Source of the DNA: Aquipseudomonas guryensis
GTDB lineage: Bacteria > Pseudomonadota > Gammaproteobacteria > Pseudomonadales > Pseudomonadaceae
Length of the DNA: 64,000 nucleotides
Direction: 5' to 3'
Assembly: GCF_014164785.1 (NCBI RefSeq)
Contig: NZ_JACJFN010000003.1
Span: 372,001 to 436,000, forward strand
In this document: piece after piece, positions 38,081-47,158 of the stretch
Position numbering within the stretch: position 1 is the first letter of the stretch
Layout: each line of letters opens with the position of its first letter
Made by a program: the position numbers and the translations under genes
The notes under the pieces: generated by a model
Databases searched by the model: none
What the model was told of the DNA's origin: nothing
What the model saw: the letters and a program-made list of their open reading frames with translations, nothing else

Positions 38081-38809
38081 TCAGTGGGTGAGCCAGATCA
38101 GCGAAGCGAAACGCCCGGTGCGGGCGGCGCGGCGGTAGGAATAGAAGCGTTGATCGCTGACGGTGCAGAAGCCGCCACCGTACACGGCAGTGACGCCGCG
38201 CGCGGCCAGGCGGATGCGCGCCAACTGGTAGATGTCGGCCATGAACTTGCCGGCGTTGAGGCTAGGGATAAAGGCCTGGGCAGCCTCGGCATGGGTGGCC
38301 AGGAAGGTCTCGCGCACTTCCGCACCGACCTCGAAGGCCTGCGTGCCGATGGCCGGACCGAGCCAGACCAGCACCTCATCGGGCGGCAAGGCCAGGGCAT
38401 CCAGGGTCGCCTCCAGCACTCCACCGGCCAGCCCACGCCAGCCGGCATGGGCCGCCGCCACGCGGGTGCCGGCGCGGTCGCAGAACAGCGCAGGCAGGCA
38501 GTCAGCAGTCAATACGGCACTGGCGATGCCGGGCGTGGCACTCCAGCTGGCATCGGCTTCGGCCACCAGGGCCGGATCAGCTTCGACTACCTGCACGCCG
38601 TGCACCTGGCGCAGCCAGGCCGGCTGGCAATGCAAGGCCGAGGTCAGAATCTGGCGGTTACGGGCCACGGCCTGCGGGTCATCCTCGACATGGTCGCCGA
38701 GGTTGAGGCTGTCGAAGGGAGCGAGGCTGACACCGCCGGCGCGAGTGGTGACGCAGGCCCGCACATGGGCGGGCGCTGGCCAGTCGGGCGTCAGCCAATC
38801 TGTACTCAT
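38081..38809 (-). CDS. pgeF: Peptidoglycan editing factor PgeF (YfiH/laccase-domain protein)
   Basis: 242 residues. Members of this family were once called polyphenol oxidases; E. coli YfiH removes wrongly built L-Ser muropeptide precursors. Metal/active-site segments: VTTRAGGVSLAPFDSLNLG, RQVHGVQVV, AVLTADCLPALFCD and AAHAGWRGLAGGV, with the conserved His and Cys. The start ATG at 38809 overlaps the rluD stop (ATGA); a 15-codon extension is open but would overlap rluD further. Confidence 0.92.
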   Translation of the reverse strand: MSTDWLTPDWPAPAHVRACVTTRAGGVSLAPFDSLNLGDHVEDDPQAVARNRQILTSALHCQPAWLRQVHGVQVVEADPALVAEADASWSATPGIASAVLTADCLPALFCDRAGTRVAAAHAGWRGLAGGVLEATLDALALPPDEVLVWLGPAIGTQAFEVGAEVRETFLATHAEAAQAFIPSLNAGKFMADIYQLARIRLAARGVTAVYGGGFCTVSDQRFYSYRRAARTGRFASLIWLTH

Positions 38810-39780
38810 CAGACGAAGGATTCGTTGTCCTGGCGCAGCAGGCTGAGCATCCACACCAGGTCATCGGGCAGCGCCGATTCCCACTTCATGCGTTGCCCGG
38901 TGATCGGGTGGCTCAGCTCGAGGAAACGCGCATGCAAGGCCTGGCGCGGGAACTCCTTGAGCGTCTGCACCAGGGTCGGGCTGGCGGCTGGCGGAATACG
39001 GAAGCGCCCGGCGTACAGCGGGTCACCGACCAGCGGGTAGCCGACGTGGGTCATGTGCACGCGGATCTGGTGGGTACGCCCGGTTTCCAGCTTGACCCGC
39101 ACATGGGTGTGCGAGCGGAAGCGTTCGAGCACGCGGTAATGGGTGACCGCCGGCTTGCCGCCGTCGATCACCGCCATGCGCTGGCGGTTGGCCGAGCTGC
39201 GGCCAATCGGTGCGTCGATCTTGCCGCCGGAGGTGATCACACCGATCACGATGCATTCATAGATGCGGCTAACCGTGCGCTTCTGCATCTGGTCGACCAA
39301 CCTGGTCTGCGCCTGCAGGGTCTTGGCCACCACCATCAGGCCGGTGGTGTCCTTGTCCAGGCGGTGGACAATGCCGGCGCGCGGCACGTTGATGATGTCC
39401 GGCACATGGTGCAGCAAGGCGTTGAGCAGGGTGCCATCGGCATGCCCGGCAGCCGGATGGACCACCAGACCTGCCGGTTTATCGATCACCAGCAGGTGCT
39501 CGTCCTCGTAGACGATGTTCAGCGCGATGTCCTGCGCGATCCATTCGCCCTGGGCTTCCTGCTCGGCCTCCAGGGCCAGCACGGCGCCGCCATGCACGAT
39601 GTCACGCGGGCGTACTACGGCGCCGTCGACGGTCAGGCGGCCATCCTTGATCCAGGTCGACAGGCGCGAACGCGAGTACTCGTCGAACAGCTGGGCGGCG
39701 ACCTGGTCGAGGCGTTGACCACCCAGTGCGGACGGCACTTCGGCGGTGAGTTGGATGAGCTGAACGGCGTCTTCGGACAT
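38809..39780 (-). CDS. rluD: 23S rRNA pseudouridine synthase RluD
   Basis: Makes pseudouridines 1911, 1915 and 1917 in helix 69 of 23S rRNA (E. coli numbering); 323 residues. An N-terminal S4 RNA-binding domain (LGGQRLDQVAAQLFDEYSRS) precedes the catalytic RluA-type domain with the active Asp in GIVHRLDKDTTGLMVVAKT and VHPAAGHADGTLLNALL. It is divergent from bamD, as in other pseudomonads, and coupled to pgeF. Confidence 0.97.
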   Translation of the reverse strand: MSEDAVQLIQLTAEVPSALGGQRLDQVAAQLFDEYSRSRLSTWIKDGRLTVDGAVVRPRDIVHGGAVLALEAEQEAQGEWIAQDIALNIVYEDEHLLVIDKPAGLVVHPAAGHADGTLLNALLHHVPDIINVPRAGIVHRLDKDTTGLMVVAKTLQAQTRLVDQMQKRTVSRIYECIVIGVITSGGKIDAPIGRSSANRQRMAVIDGGKPAVTHYRVLERFRSHTHVRVKLETGRTHQIRVHMTHVGYPLVGDPLYAGRFRIPPAASPTLVQTLKEFPRQALHARFLELSHPITGQRMKWESALPDDLVWMLSLLRQDNESFV

Positions 39781-39927
39781 GGGCTACTGCGGAGGGAGGT
39801 GCAGCTTTTGGTTTCGGCTGCACGCTGTGGTTAAATACGGCGTCTTTGTCCCGGCTGAACCGGGGCGCTCATCATAACAGGACGGTCCAGGCCAAGACAG
39901 CCGGCCGTCACAGGGACGCAAGCCGCC

Positions 39928-40947
39928 ATGCAAGTGAAACACCTGCTGCTGATCGCCATGCTCGCCATCACCGCCGCGTGCTCTTCCAACAAACCGGAAG
40001 TGGATGAGAACCTGAGCGAAAGCGAGCTTTACCAACAGGCTCAAGACGATCTGAACAACAGCAGTTACAACAGTGCTACGGCCAAGCTGAAAGCCCTGGA
40101 GTCGCGCTACCCGTTCGGCCGCTACGCCGAACAGGCACAGCTCGAACTGATCTACGCCTACTACAAGAACGTCGAGCCGGAAGCCGCCAAGTCCGCCGCC
40201 GAGCGCTTCATCCGCCTGCACCCGCAGCATGCCAACGTCGACTACGCCTACTACCTTAAAGGCCTGGCCTCGTTCGACCAGGACCGTGGCCTGCTGGCGC
40301 GCTTCCTGCCGCTGGACATGACCAAGCGCGACCCAGGCGCGGCGCGTGACTCGTTCAACGAGTTCGCCCAGCTCACCAGCCGTTTCCCCAACAGCCGTTA
40401 CGCCCCGGACGCCAAGGCGCGCATGGTCTACCTGCGCAACCTGCTGGCCGCCTATGAAATCCACGCCGCCCACTACTACCTGACCCGCCAGGCCTATGTC
40501 GCCGCCGCCAACCGCGGCCGCTACGTGGTGGAAAACTTCCAGGAAACCCCTGCCGTCGGTGACGGCCTGGCGGTGATGACCGAAGCCTACCAGCGCCTGG
40601 AAATGAACGACCTGGCTGCCACCAGCCTGGAAACCCTGAAACTGAACTACCCGGACCACCCGAGCCTGGTGGATGGCAACTTCGTGCCGCGCGAAGAAGA
40701 AGCCGACAATCGCTCCTGGCTGGCCAAGGCCACCCTCGGCCTGATCGAGACCGACACACCCCTGCCGCCGGGCGAAACCCGCGCCAGCCAGGATGTGATC
40801 CGCCAGTACGAAGATGCCGAAGAGCAGATCCCGGATGAACTGCAGCCGGAAAACCAGGACGAAGCCGAAGAAGAACAGGAAGAAGCGCAAGACAACGCTG
40901 ACGACCGCTCCTGGTTCAGCTACATGACCTTTGGCGTGTTCGACTGA
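39928..40947 (+). CDS. bamD: Outer-membrane assembly lipoprotein BamD
   Basis: Essential periplasmic lipoprotein of the BAM complex that inserts beta-barrel proteins into the outer membrane; 339 residues. The lipoprotein signal peptide ends ITAAC-SSN (lipid on Cys18). TPR repeats follow, for example [20 protein letters not shown] and [20 protein letters not shown]. The C-terminal ~50 residues are a Glu/Asp/Gln-rich acidic tail ([16 protein letters not shown]) ending [12 protein letters not shown], longer than in E. coli. Confidence 0.97.
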   Translation: MQVKHLLLIAMLAITAACSSNKPEVDENLSESELYQQAQDDLNNSSYNSATAKLKALESRYPFGRYAEQAQLELIYAYYKNVEPEAAKSAAERFIRLHPQHANVDYAYYLKGLASFDQDRGLLARFLPLDMTKRDPGAARDSFNEFAQLTSRFPNSRYAPDAKARMVYLRNLLAAYEIHAAHYYLTRQAYVAAANRGRYVVENFQETPAVGDGLAVMTEAYQRLEMNDLAATSLETLKLNYPDHPSLVDGNFVPREEEADNRSWLAKATLGLIETDTPLPPGETRASQDVIRQYEDAEEQIPDELQPENQDEAEEEQEEAQDNADDRSWFSYMTFGVFD

Positions 40948-40962
40948 CCGCCAGCGCAAAAT

Positions 40963-40992
40963 AAAAAGGGAGGCCATGGGCCTCCCTTTTTT
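40963..40992. terminator. Bidirectional terminator between bamD and the DksA-like gene
   Basis: AAAAAGGGAGGCC and GGCCTCCCTTTTTT arms form a GC hairpin with A- and T-runs on either side, between two convergent genes. Confidence 0.93.
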
Positions 40993-41015
40993 ATGAGCTA
41001 AATCCAGCAACGCAC

Positions 41016-41282
41016 TCAGCGCAGCTGGCTGTCCTTGCTGCCGCGGCGGTTGTAGCCGCTGAACTGTGCCTGCTCCTGGTCATGCCGCGACTGACACTGC
41101 ACACACAGGCGTACACCAGGCACTGCCTGGCGACGAGCCTCGGGGATGGCCGCTTCGCATTCCTCGCAGTGAGTTAGGCTGGCGCCGCGCGGCAGCTGGC
41201 TGCGGGCACGCTGGACGGCGTCCTCGATGCTGCTGTCGATCTGTTCCTGCACCGCGCCGTCGTTGGTCCAGCCACCGGCCAT
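41016..41282 (-). CDS. DksA/TraR-type C4 zinc-finger protein
   Basis: 88 residues. The zinc finger is CEEC...CVQC (C-X2-C-X17-C-X2-C), preceded by an acidic helix (DSSIEDAVQRARSQL) and starting MAGGWTNDGAVQEQIDSSIE, as in the short YbiI/TraR-like proteins. True DksA is ~150 residues with a coiled coil, so this is a short relative; whether it contacts RNA polymerase is unknown. It ends at the terminator shared with bamD. Confidence 0.85.
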   Translation of the reverse strand: MAGGWTNDGAVQEQIDSSIEDAVQRARSQLPRGASLTHCEECEAAIPEARRQAVPGVRLCVQCQSRHDQEQAQFSGYNRRGSKDSQLR

Positions 41283-41356
41283 GGCAACCTCCGCGTTTCG
41301 CTAACGTCTACGCACAGTTATGCGCAGGCCGGCCGCTTTTTACCAGTGCTGTCCGT

Positions 41357-42220
41357 CTACTCCTGCACATCCATGTATTCACGCGCCCAGACAAAGTAGT
41401 CCTCGGGCTGGGTGTACTTATGCGTCAGTTCGGTGGCATTCAGGTCGCTGGCAGCGATGCCGCGCTGCTCGCGCAGGCAGTCGTAGGTGGCCTTGATCGC
41501 GGCGAAGTAGGCGGCGTGGCCGTCGACCACGATGCGCACGCCGAGACTGGCCAGGCGGGCATCGTCGCGCAGCAGCGGATTGCCGTAGCTGACCAGCATC
41601 AGCGGCACGCTGAGATGCTGCGCGATCTGTTCCAAGTGGCTGAAATCGCGAATGCCGACCATGCAGATGGCATCGGCGCCAGCGGCCTGGTAGGCCAGGG
41701 TGCGGCGGATCACCTCGTCGACATCGAGCACGCCGGCATGGGTACGGGCGATGATCGCCAGGTCCGGATCGACCCGGGCCTCCAGCGCCGCACGGATCTT
41801 GCCAACGCCCTCTTCGACGCCGATCAGGTCGGTGGACTTGCGCCCGAACTGGGCCGGCAGCAGGGTGTCTTCGAGGGTCAGGGCGGCGATGCCGGCACGC
41901 TCCAGCTCCACCACCGTACGCATCACGTTGAGTGCGTTACCGTAGCCGTGGTCGGCATCGGCAATCACCGGCAGGCGGGCGACCCGGCCGATGCGGGTGG
42001 CTTGCTCGACAAATTCGCTGAGGCTGATCAGGGCAAAGTCCGGCGCCGCCAGAACTTGTAGTGAAGCTACAGAGCCGCCCAGAATGCCCACCTCGAAACC
42101 GAGATCGGCAGCGATCCGTGCGGACATGGGATCGAACACAGATGCCGTGTGATAGCAGGCGTTCGAAGCGAGAAGCGCACGAAACTGTGCGCGAAGGTCG
42201 TGATGCGAGGCTCTTTGCAT
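41357..42220 (-). CDS. Isocitrate lyase/PEP mutase-family oxaloacetate decarboxylase
   Basis: 287 residues. A TIM-barrel enzyme of the PEP mutase superfamily; a P. aeruginosa relative is an oxaloacetate decarboxylase. Metal/active-site segments: [50 protein letters not shown]. The usual catalytic CxxK loop of isocitrate lyases is absent; instead the sequence runs [14 protein letters not shown], as in the decarboxylase branch. I use ATG 42220; a GTG at 42229 is possible, and no clear ribosome-binding site precedes either. Two palindromic operators lie upstream. Confidence 0.86.
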   Translation of the reverse strand: MQRASHHDLRAQFRALLASNACYHTASVFDPMSARIAADLGFEVGILGGSVASLQVLAAPDFALISLSEFVEQATRIGRVARLPVIADADHGYGNALNVMRTVVELERAGIAALTLEDTLLPAQFGRKSTDLIGVEEGVGKIRAALEARVDPDLAIIARTHAGVLDVDEVIRRTLAYQAAGADAICMVGIRDFSHLEQIAQHLSVPLMLVSYGNPLLRDDARLASLGVRIVVDGHAAYFAAIKATYDCLREQRGIAASDLNATELTHKYTQPEDYFVWAREYMDVQE

Positions 42221-42260
42221 GGGAGGCACTGTCGTCGGGGTCTGTCAGGTCTGACCAATT

Positions 42261-42302
42261 ATGTAGCAAAACTACAAAAGCAGTCATGTAGTAAAACTAC
42301 AT
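42261..42302. promoter_or_regulatory. Pair of palindromic operators upstream of the decarboxylase gene
   Basis: Two 17-bp palindromes, ATGTAGCAAAACTACAA (42261-42277) and ATGTAGTAAAACTACAT (42286-42302, perfect), lie 25 bp apart centre to centre, 41 bases before the decarboxylase start. The shape TGTAGT-N3-ACTACA fits the HexR/RpiR-family motif (TGTARTnnnAYTACA as I recall it). The regulator is not encoded in the window. AT-rich sequence in an otherwise GC-rich region supports function. Confidence 0.7.
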
Positions 42303-42387
42303 ATACACCGATCAGCCTTGCAGCCAGCTTTCAGCGACGAATGACAGCCGGTCGCGTTGTCGGTATGCCGAGCGGTGACGCTGCCCG

Positions 42388-43386
42388 TCAGCCCAGCTCT
42401 GTCGGCACTCGCGGGGCAATGCCTGCGCCGGTCAGCAGGCCGTAGGCGATCCACAACGCCACAGCGACATACACCAGGCGCGGCAACCAGGTCGCCAGCT
42501 GCTCCTGGAAATCGGCCAGCGCCAGCGACTCACGGGCGGCATAAGCGAGCAAGGTTGCCGGCAAGGTGCCGCTGGCCTCACCGGTGCGAATCAGGCTGGC
42601 CAGCTGCGGTTTGCCGGGAAACGTCAGCGGCAGGATGGCCTGGGCCAGCGGCGCGCCAGCCTGCACGCGCTGCTGCAGGGCGAGGAAGTCGCGGCGTAAC
42701 TGGCTGTTGCTCAGGGTCGCACAGGCCTTGGGCAAGGCCTCGAACATCGGCAAACCGGCTTCCAGCATCAGCCCTAGGCTTTCGAAGAAGTCCCGCGTAT
42801 TGCGCCGCGCGTGGGCCTGACCGAACAGCGGCGCACGCAGCAACCAGGCATCCAACGCGCCGGCCCGCAACGCCGCAGGCCGCTCCAGGCGCAGCAGCAA
42901 CTGACGCCCACACAGAACCAAGGCAGTCAGAATCAATAGCGGCTGAAGCACGCCCCACAGATAGCCGAACAGGCTCAGGCTGCCGGACACCAGACTGGGC
43001 AGCGGCTGGATCAGCAAGGCCAGCACCAGCACCGCCGCCGGCAGCAGCAAGCGCGATTGCAGGGCCTTGGCCTGGGTGACCTTGTGTGCGTAATGCTCAG
43101 CCAGGCGCTCATACACCCGCGCCGGACTGCCGGCACTCTGCGCGGCCTGCAGCAGGGTGACCTCCAGTGGCGTGAACAGGCCGGACTTCTGCCCGGCAGC
43201 TGCCAGATCACGCCCCTGGGTCAGCAGGCGCAGCATGGCCTCGACCCGCCCCTGCCCACCACCCGGCAACTGCACAGTGGCCAATGCGCGCTCCACCGGC
43301 AACCCGGCTTTTTCCATGGCCGCCAGCTGAGCAAACAGGATGGCGCGGTCAGCCAGGCACACGGGAGCAACGGATTTCACAGGCAT
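42388..43386 (-). CDS. Orphan type II secretion F domain (GspF/PilC-like) membrane protein
   Basis: 332 residues. Two T2SSF repeats are visible: DRAILFAQLAAMEKAGLPVE at the N-terminus and RNTRDFFESLGLMLEAGLPM in the second half, with hydrophobic segments between (~118-165) and at the C-terminus (~298-322). It is shorter and more divergent than PilC at 24346-25569. The ATG at 43386 follows GTGGAG. There are no other secretion or pilus genes beside it, so its partners are unknown. It may be read with the decarboxylase gene downstream. Confidence 0.82.
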   Translation of the reverse strand: MPVKSVAPVCLADRAILFAQLAAMEKAGLPVERALATVQLPGGGQGRVEAMLRLLTQGRDLAAAGQKSGLFTPLEVTLLQAAQSAGSPARVYERLAEHYAHKVTQAKALQSRLLLPAAVLVLALLIQPLPSLVSGSLSLFGYLWGVLQPLLILTALVLCGRQLLLRLERPAALRAGALDAWLLRAPLFGQAHARRNTRDFFESLGLMLEAGLPMFEALPKACATLSNSQLRRDFLALQQRVQAGAPLAQAILPLTFPGKPQLASLIRTGEASGTLPATLLAYAARESLALADFQEQLATWLPRLVYVAVALWIAYGLLTGAGIAPRVPTELG

Positions 43387-43675
43387 AGACAACTCCACGA
43401 CAGGTCTTGCAGGTGGCCATGCGATAAATGTTTCCGCCCCACAGGTGCCGCAGTTTAACCGCGCAGCGCCCCATCAGATTGCGATCCGTGCCACCGCGCA
43501 GATCTCGTATTTAGTGTCACGTCATTAGAGGAATCAGAGGTACACGCCCCTCTCCACACCTAACTATTACGGAGTCTCGCTGCCGACCTGCTCAGGAGGA
43601 CTAAACCTGCTCAGCGCCTATGCCCATATCGAGGCCAAGGCCACACGAGTAGTGCCGGCCCCGAACTGGAGTGCC

Positions 43676-44416
43676 TCAACGCTGGCTGGCGCCTGGAAAC
43701 CAGCGAGTGAAGATTTGCCCCAGACTGCCATCGCGGCGCATGCCATCGAGCTCACGCTGCCACTCGGCCACCTGCGCTGCATCGGTCTTCTTGGAGAAGG
43801 CGATGTAATAGTCCGACTGCATGAACGACAAGTGCGCCTGCACGTCCTCCGGGCGCAGACCACCGGCTGCCAGCTCCTCGCGCAAGGTCACATCCTCAGT
43901 GGCGATCAGCTTGACCCGACCGTGCTTGAGCATGGTCACCATCTGCTTGGAGCTGGGTACACCGTAGAGGTTGGTGAAGCCCATGCGCTGCAGGGTCTCG
44001 AAGGTATACCACTGCTTGGGCAGGGCCAGGGTGCCGCTGTTCGCCGCATCCTCCAAGGTGTCGATGCGCAGGTTGCTGGATTTCAGCGAATAGAAGCGCG
44101 TGGAGCCCTGCAAGATCGGCCCCACCCACTGGAACAGCGGCTCGCGCTCCTCGGTACGCACCATGGAGAACAAGGCGGTATCGGGCTCGGTCTTGACCAG
44201 GTGGTAGCCACGGGTCCAGGGCAACAACTCCATGTGCACGGCATGCCCGGTGCGCTGCACCAGCATACGTACCACGTCTACCGAGTAGCCCTCCAGCTTG
44301 CCATCGCGGCGAAAGCTGGTCGGTGGCGCCTCCTCGGTCAGCAACAGCAATTCGGCTGAACCGAAGCTCGGTAACAACAGCCCTATCAGCCAGCAGGCCA
44401 ACAGCCTTGCACGCAT
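43676..44416 (-). CDS. Periplasmic solute-binding protein, amino-acid type (SBP_bac_3)
   Basis: 246 residues with a signal peptide (MRARLLACWLIGLLLPSFGSA). The mature part has the family-3 fold: EEAPPTSFRRDGKLEGYSVD, DTALFSMVRTEEREPLFQWV, and a C-terminal RELDGMRRDGSLGQIFTRW. There is no ABC permease or ATPase nearby, so it is an orphan; such pseudomonad proteins are often annotated as polar amino-acid binding. The ligand is unknown. A MITE-like element follows upstream at 44447. Confidence 0.85.
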   Translation of the reverse strand: MRARLLACWLIGLLLPSFGSAELLLLTEEAPPTSFRRDGKLEGYSVDVVRMLVQRTGHAVHMELLPWTRGYHLVKTEPDTALFSMVRTEEREPLFQWVGPILQGSTRFYSLKSSNLRIDTLEDAANSGTLALPKQWYTFETLQRMGFTNLYGVPSSKQMVTMLKHGRVKLIATEDVTLREELAAGGLRPEDVQAHLSFMQSDYYIAFSKKTDAAQVAEWQRELDGMRRDGSLGQIFTRWFPGASQR

Positions 44417-44446
44417 CTTCGCGGCCCTCCCTGTTCAGCTCAGCCT

Positions 44447-44673
44447 AGCAGGCCGTTGAAAGATGTTGGCGAGGCAGCCGAGGCTAGGCGCAACGTTAGT
44501 AACAGCCTACGGCTGGTCAAAACGGCGAAGAAGCGCAGTTTACGAGCTGTAAATGAGCATGACTCGCTCCACTCACCCTTCGGGCCGCGCTGAAGCGCGT
44601 TAGCCGCAAGCGGCTTGCTGAGCCTGTTTTTAACGACGCATAGGCAACGCGGGTAGTTTTTCAACGGCCTGCT
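44447..44673. mobile_element. 227-bp MITE-like element with perfect 15-bp terminal inverted repeats
   Basis: The ends are AGCAGGCCGTTGAAA (44447-44461) and TTTCAACGGCCTGCT (44659-44673), exact reverse complements. The interior holds no gene: an open frame spans it but is Arg/Ser-rich and unlike a transposase. No target duplication is obvious by eye. It looks like a non-autonomous miniature transposable element or large intergenic repeat, inserted between two genes for solute-binding proteins. Confidence 0.8.
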
Positions 44674-44705
44674 GCCGATGCTGAACACCTGCTGGATTAA
44701 GCCGC

Positions 44706-45632
44706 TCAGGGCGACAACAAGCGCCGGATGCGTTCTTCCTCGAGATTGCTGCGCTCGACAAAGACGGCAGCCAAGGCAATGGTGCGCGGGCCACCGGTCT
44801 CACCGCGCAGATGGCGCTGAGCCAGAACCACGCTCTGGTAACCCATCTGATAAGGCTGCTGGATCAACAGCCCGGCCATGTGGCCGTCACGCAGCGCATC
44901 GACCAGCTGCGGGTTGGCATCAAAACCGATATGCACCAGCTTGCCGGCAAGCTTGGCCCGCCGCAGCGCCCCCAGGGTAATCAGGCTGGTCGTCTCGTTG
45001 GTCGTGAACACTCCATCCAGCGCACCCAGCTCCCTGGCTAAACTGCTGCGCTCTGCGCTCTCATTGGCCGGCAGATAGCGCTCGAGGGCGACCTGCAAAC
45101 CTCCGGCAGCGGCACCCTGGATAAAACCACGGGCTCGCTCGGCAATCGATTGCGCCCTGGAGCTGGGACGCAGCAAGCCAACACGTCCCTCGCCCTTGAG
45201 CAAGCGGGCCATCTGCTGGCCCGCCAGCAGACCGGCCTGAAAGTTGTCGGTGGCGACCGCACCCGACACATCGCTACTACCGAGATCACGATCAATAAAG
45301 AGTGTGGTCACGCCGCGCTGCTTGAGCTCCGTCAGCCGCGGTAGCACTTCGTTGCTGCTGGGCGCCACGATCAGTGCCGCGCAGGGTCGCTCCAGCACCT
45401 TGTCGATGATCTGCAACTGCTGCTGCGGGTCACGCTCGCTCTGCGGCCCGCGAAAATGCAGATCCAGTCCGTTCTGCTGCGCCGCCATCTCGGCGCCCAG
45501 CTGCACGTGCCGCCAGAACGTATGACCGCCGGCTCCAGACACCATGTTGATGCAGTCGGCCAGCAGCGGCCCAGGCAACAGGGCCAGCACGGCGACCAGC
45601 AAGCGGGTAGGCGAGGTAACGCAGATAGGCAT
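44706..45632 (-). CDS. Periplasmic sugar-binding-like protein (LacI/RbsB type)
   Basis: 308 residues from ATG 45632, which opens a signal peptide (MPICVTSPTRLLVAVLALLP, likely cut at LLA-DCIN). A much longer frame is open upstream but is not protein-like. The mature sequence has the periplasmic-binding fold of family 4: GGHTFWRHVQLGAEMAAQQN, PCAALIVAPSSNEVLPRL, TTLFIDRDLGSSDVSGAVAT, and DGVFTTNETTSLITLGALR. No transporter partner genes are adjacent; it may act with a sensor kinase or an unlinked importer. Ligand unknown. Confidence 0.83.
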   Translation of the reverse strand: MPICVTSPTRLLVAVLALLPGPLLADCINMVSGAGGHTFWRHVQLGAEMAAQQNGLDLHFRGPQSERDPQQQLQIIDKVLERPCAALIVAPSSNEVLPRLTELKQRGVTTLFIDRDLGSSDVSGAVATDNFQAGLLAGQQMARLLKGEGRVGLLRPSSRAQSIAERARGFIQGAAAGGLQVALERYLPANESAERSSLARELGALDGVFTTNETTSLITLGALRRAKLAGKLVHIGFDANPQLVDALRDGHMAGLLIQQPYQMGYQSVVLAQRHLRGETGGPRTIALAAVFVERSNLEEERIRRLLSP

Positions 45633-45828
45633 GCAGCACATCCAATACGACAAAGCTGTCGGTGAAGCCCGTGATCCTGGGCGATGCTGAGTTCCTTGGC
45701 TTCCCCTATCACTGTAGCAGTTGGCCATTACACCCACCGCCGCCCGACATGCGGCCACAGATTCCCCGAGCATGGCGCGGCGCTCTCGCATAAACTGCGC
45801 GGCCGTTTTTTCCCGGAACCGCTGCAGC

Positions 45829-47094
45829 ATGAGTCTCGATCTTCCCGCCAATGCCCTGGGCATCGACTTCGGTACCTCCAACTCCACCGTCGGCTGGTGG
45901 CGCGCAGGCGTCGAGCCGCTGCTGGAACTGGAAGACGGCAAGATCACCCTGCCCTCGGTGGTGTTCTTCAACACCGAAGAACGCCGCCCGGTGTATGGCC
46001 GCCTAGCCCTGCACGAATACCTGGATGGCTACGAAGGCCGGCTGATGCGTTCGCTGAAGAGCCTGCTGGGCTCCAAGCTGCTGAAAAGCGAAACCACGGT
46101 GCTGGGCAGCGCCCTGCCGTTTCGCGATCTGCTTGGCTTTTTTATCGGCGAGCTGAAGAAGCGCGCCGAGGCCTTCGCCGGCCGCGAGTTCGAGCAGGTG
46201 GTACTGGGTCGTCCGGTGTTCTTCGTCGACGACGATCCGGTCGCCGATGCCGAAGCCGCTAACACTCTGATGGCGGTGGCCAACAAGCTGGGTTTCAAGG
46301 ACGTGTCGTTCCAGTTCGAGCCGATCGCCGCGGCCTTCGACTACGAACGCACGGTGACCCGCGAGGAGCGCGTGCTGATCGTCGACATCGGCGGCGGCAC
46401 CTCGGACTTCTCACTGATCCGCCTGTCGCCCGAGCGGCGTGACATTGCCGATCGGCAGAGCGACATCCTCGCCACCGGCGGCGTGCACATCGGCGGCACC
46501 GACTTCGACAAGCAGCTCAGCCTGGAAGGCGTGATGCCGCTGTTCGGCTATGGCAGCCGGATGAAGAGCGACGCCTTCATGCCGACCAGCTACCACCTCA
46601 ACCTGGCCACCTGGCATACGATCAACGCGGTGTACGCGCAAAAGTCGCAACTGGCGCTGCAGAACATGCGCTACGACATCGTCGACCCGACTGGTATCGA
46701 CCGCATGTTCAAGCTGATCGAGCAGCGCGCCGGGCATTGGCTGGCCATGCAGGTGGAGGAAAGCAAGATCGCCCTGACCGAACACGACCAGCATCGTATT
46801 GACCTGCAGCGGGTCGAAAGCGGCCTGGAGGCCTTGCTCGACCGCGCTCTGTTCGATCAGGCCATCGGCGGCCTGCTGGAGCGCGTCACCGCCAGCGTCG
46901 CCGAACTGCTAAAGCAGGCCGGCGTGAAGGCCGAGGAGATCGACACGGTATTCTTCACTGGCGGTTCCAGCGGCATCCCGGCCCTGCGCCAGAGCATCTG
47001 CGCCCTCTTGCCGAATGCCCGGGCCACCGAAGGCAACACCTTCGGCAGCATCGGCAGCGGCCTGGCCATCGAGGCGAAGAAGCGCTACGGCTGA
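45829..47094 (+). CDS. HSP70-family (YegD-like) ATPase
   Basis: 421 residues from ATG 45829 (MSLDLPANALGIDFGTSNST). It has the actin-like ATPase core: GIDFGTSNSTVGWW, FEPIAAAFDYERTV, VLIVDIGGGTSDFSLIRL and FFTGGSSGIPALRQ. The substrate-binding domain of DnaK is missing, as in YegD. Client and partner are unknown. It is divergent from the sugar-binding-like gene and followed by a bidirectional hairpin. Confidence 0.9.
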   Translation: MSLDLPANALGIDFGTSNSTVGWWRAGVEPLLELEDGKITLPSVVFFNTEERRPVYGRLALHEYLDGYEGRLMRSLKSLLGSKLLKSETTVLGSALPFRDLLGFFIGELKKRAEAFAGREFEQVVLGRPVFFVDDDPVADAEAANTLMAVANKLGFKDVSFQFEPIAAAFDYERTVTREERVLIVDIGGGTSDFSLIRLSPERRDIADRQSDILATGGVHIGGTDFDKQLSLEGVMPLFGYGSRMKSDAFMPTSYHLNLATWHTINAVYAQKSQLALQNMRYDIVDPTGIDRMFKLIEQRAGHWLAMQVEESKIALTEHDQHRIDLQRVESGLEALLDRALFDQAIGGLLERVTASVAELLKQAGVKAEEIDTVFFTGGSSGIPALRQSICALLPNARATEGNTFGSIGSGLAIEAKKRYG

Positions 47095-47126
47095 AGCCTC
47101 ACTCCCACATAAAGCAAAGCAGCATG

Positions 47127-47153
47127 AAAAACGGCGCCCTAGGGCGCCGTTTT
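47127..47153. terminator. Bidirectional terminator between the HSP70-like gene and hisC
   Basis: AAAAACGGCGCCCTAGGGCG with its completing arm forms a long perfect palindrome ending in Ts, between converging genes. Confidence 0.9.
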
Positions 47154-47158
47154 CTATT

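Noticed and set aside
44440..44688. An 82-codon open frame spanning the MITE-like element
   Set aside because: It runs through both inverted repeats, has no start signal, and resembles no transposase.
45633..45974. A 114-codon N-terminal extension of the sugar-binding-like protein
   Set aside because: It would bury the signal peptide and overlap the start of the divergent HSP70-like gene; the extension is not protein-like.
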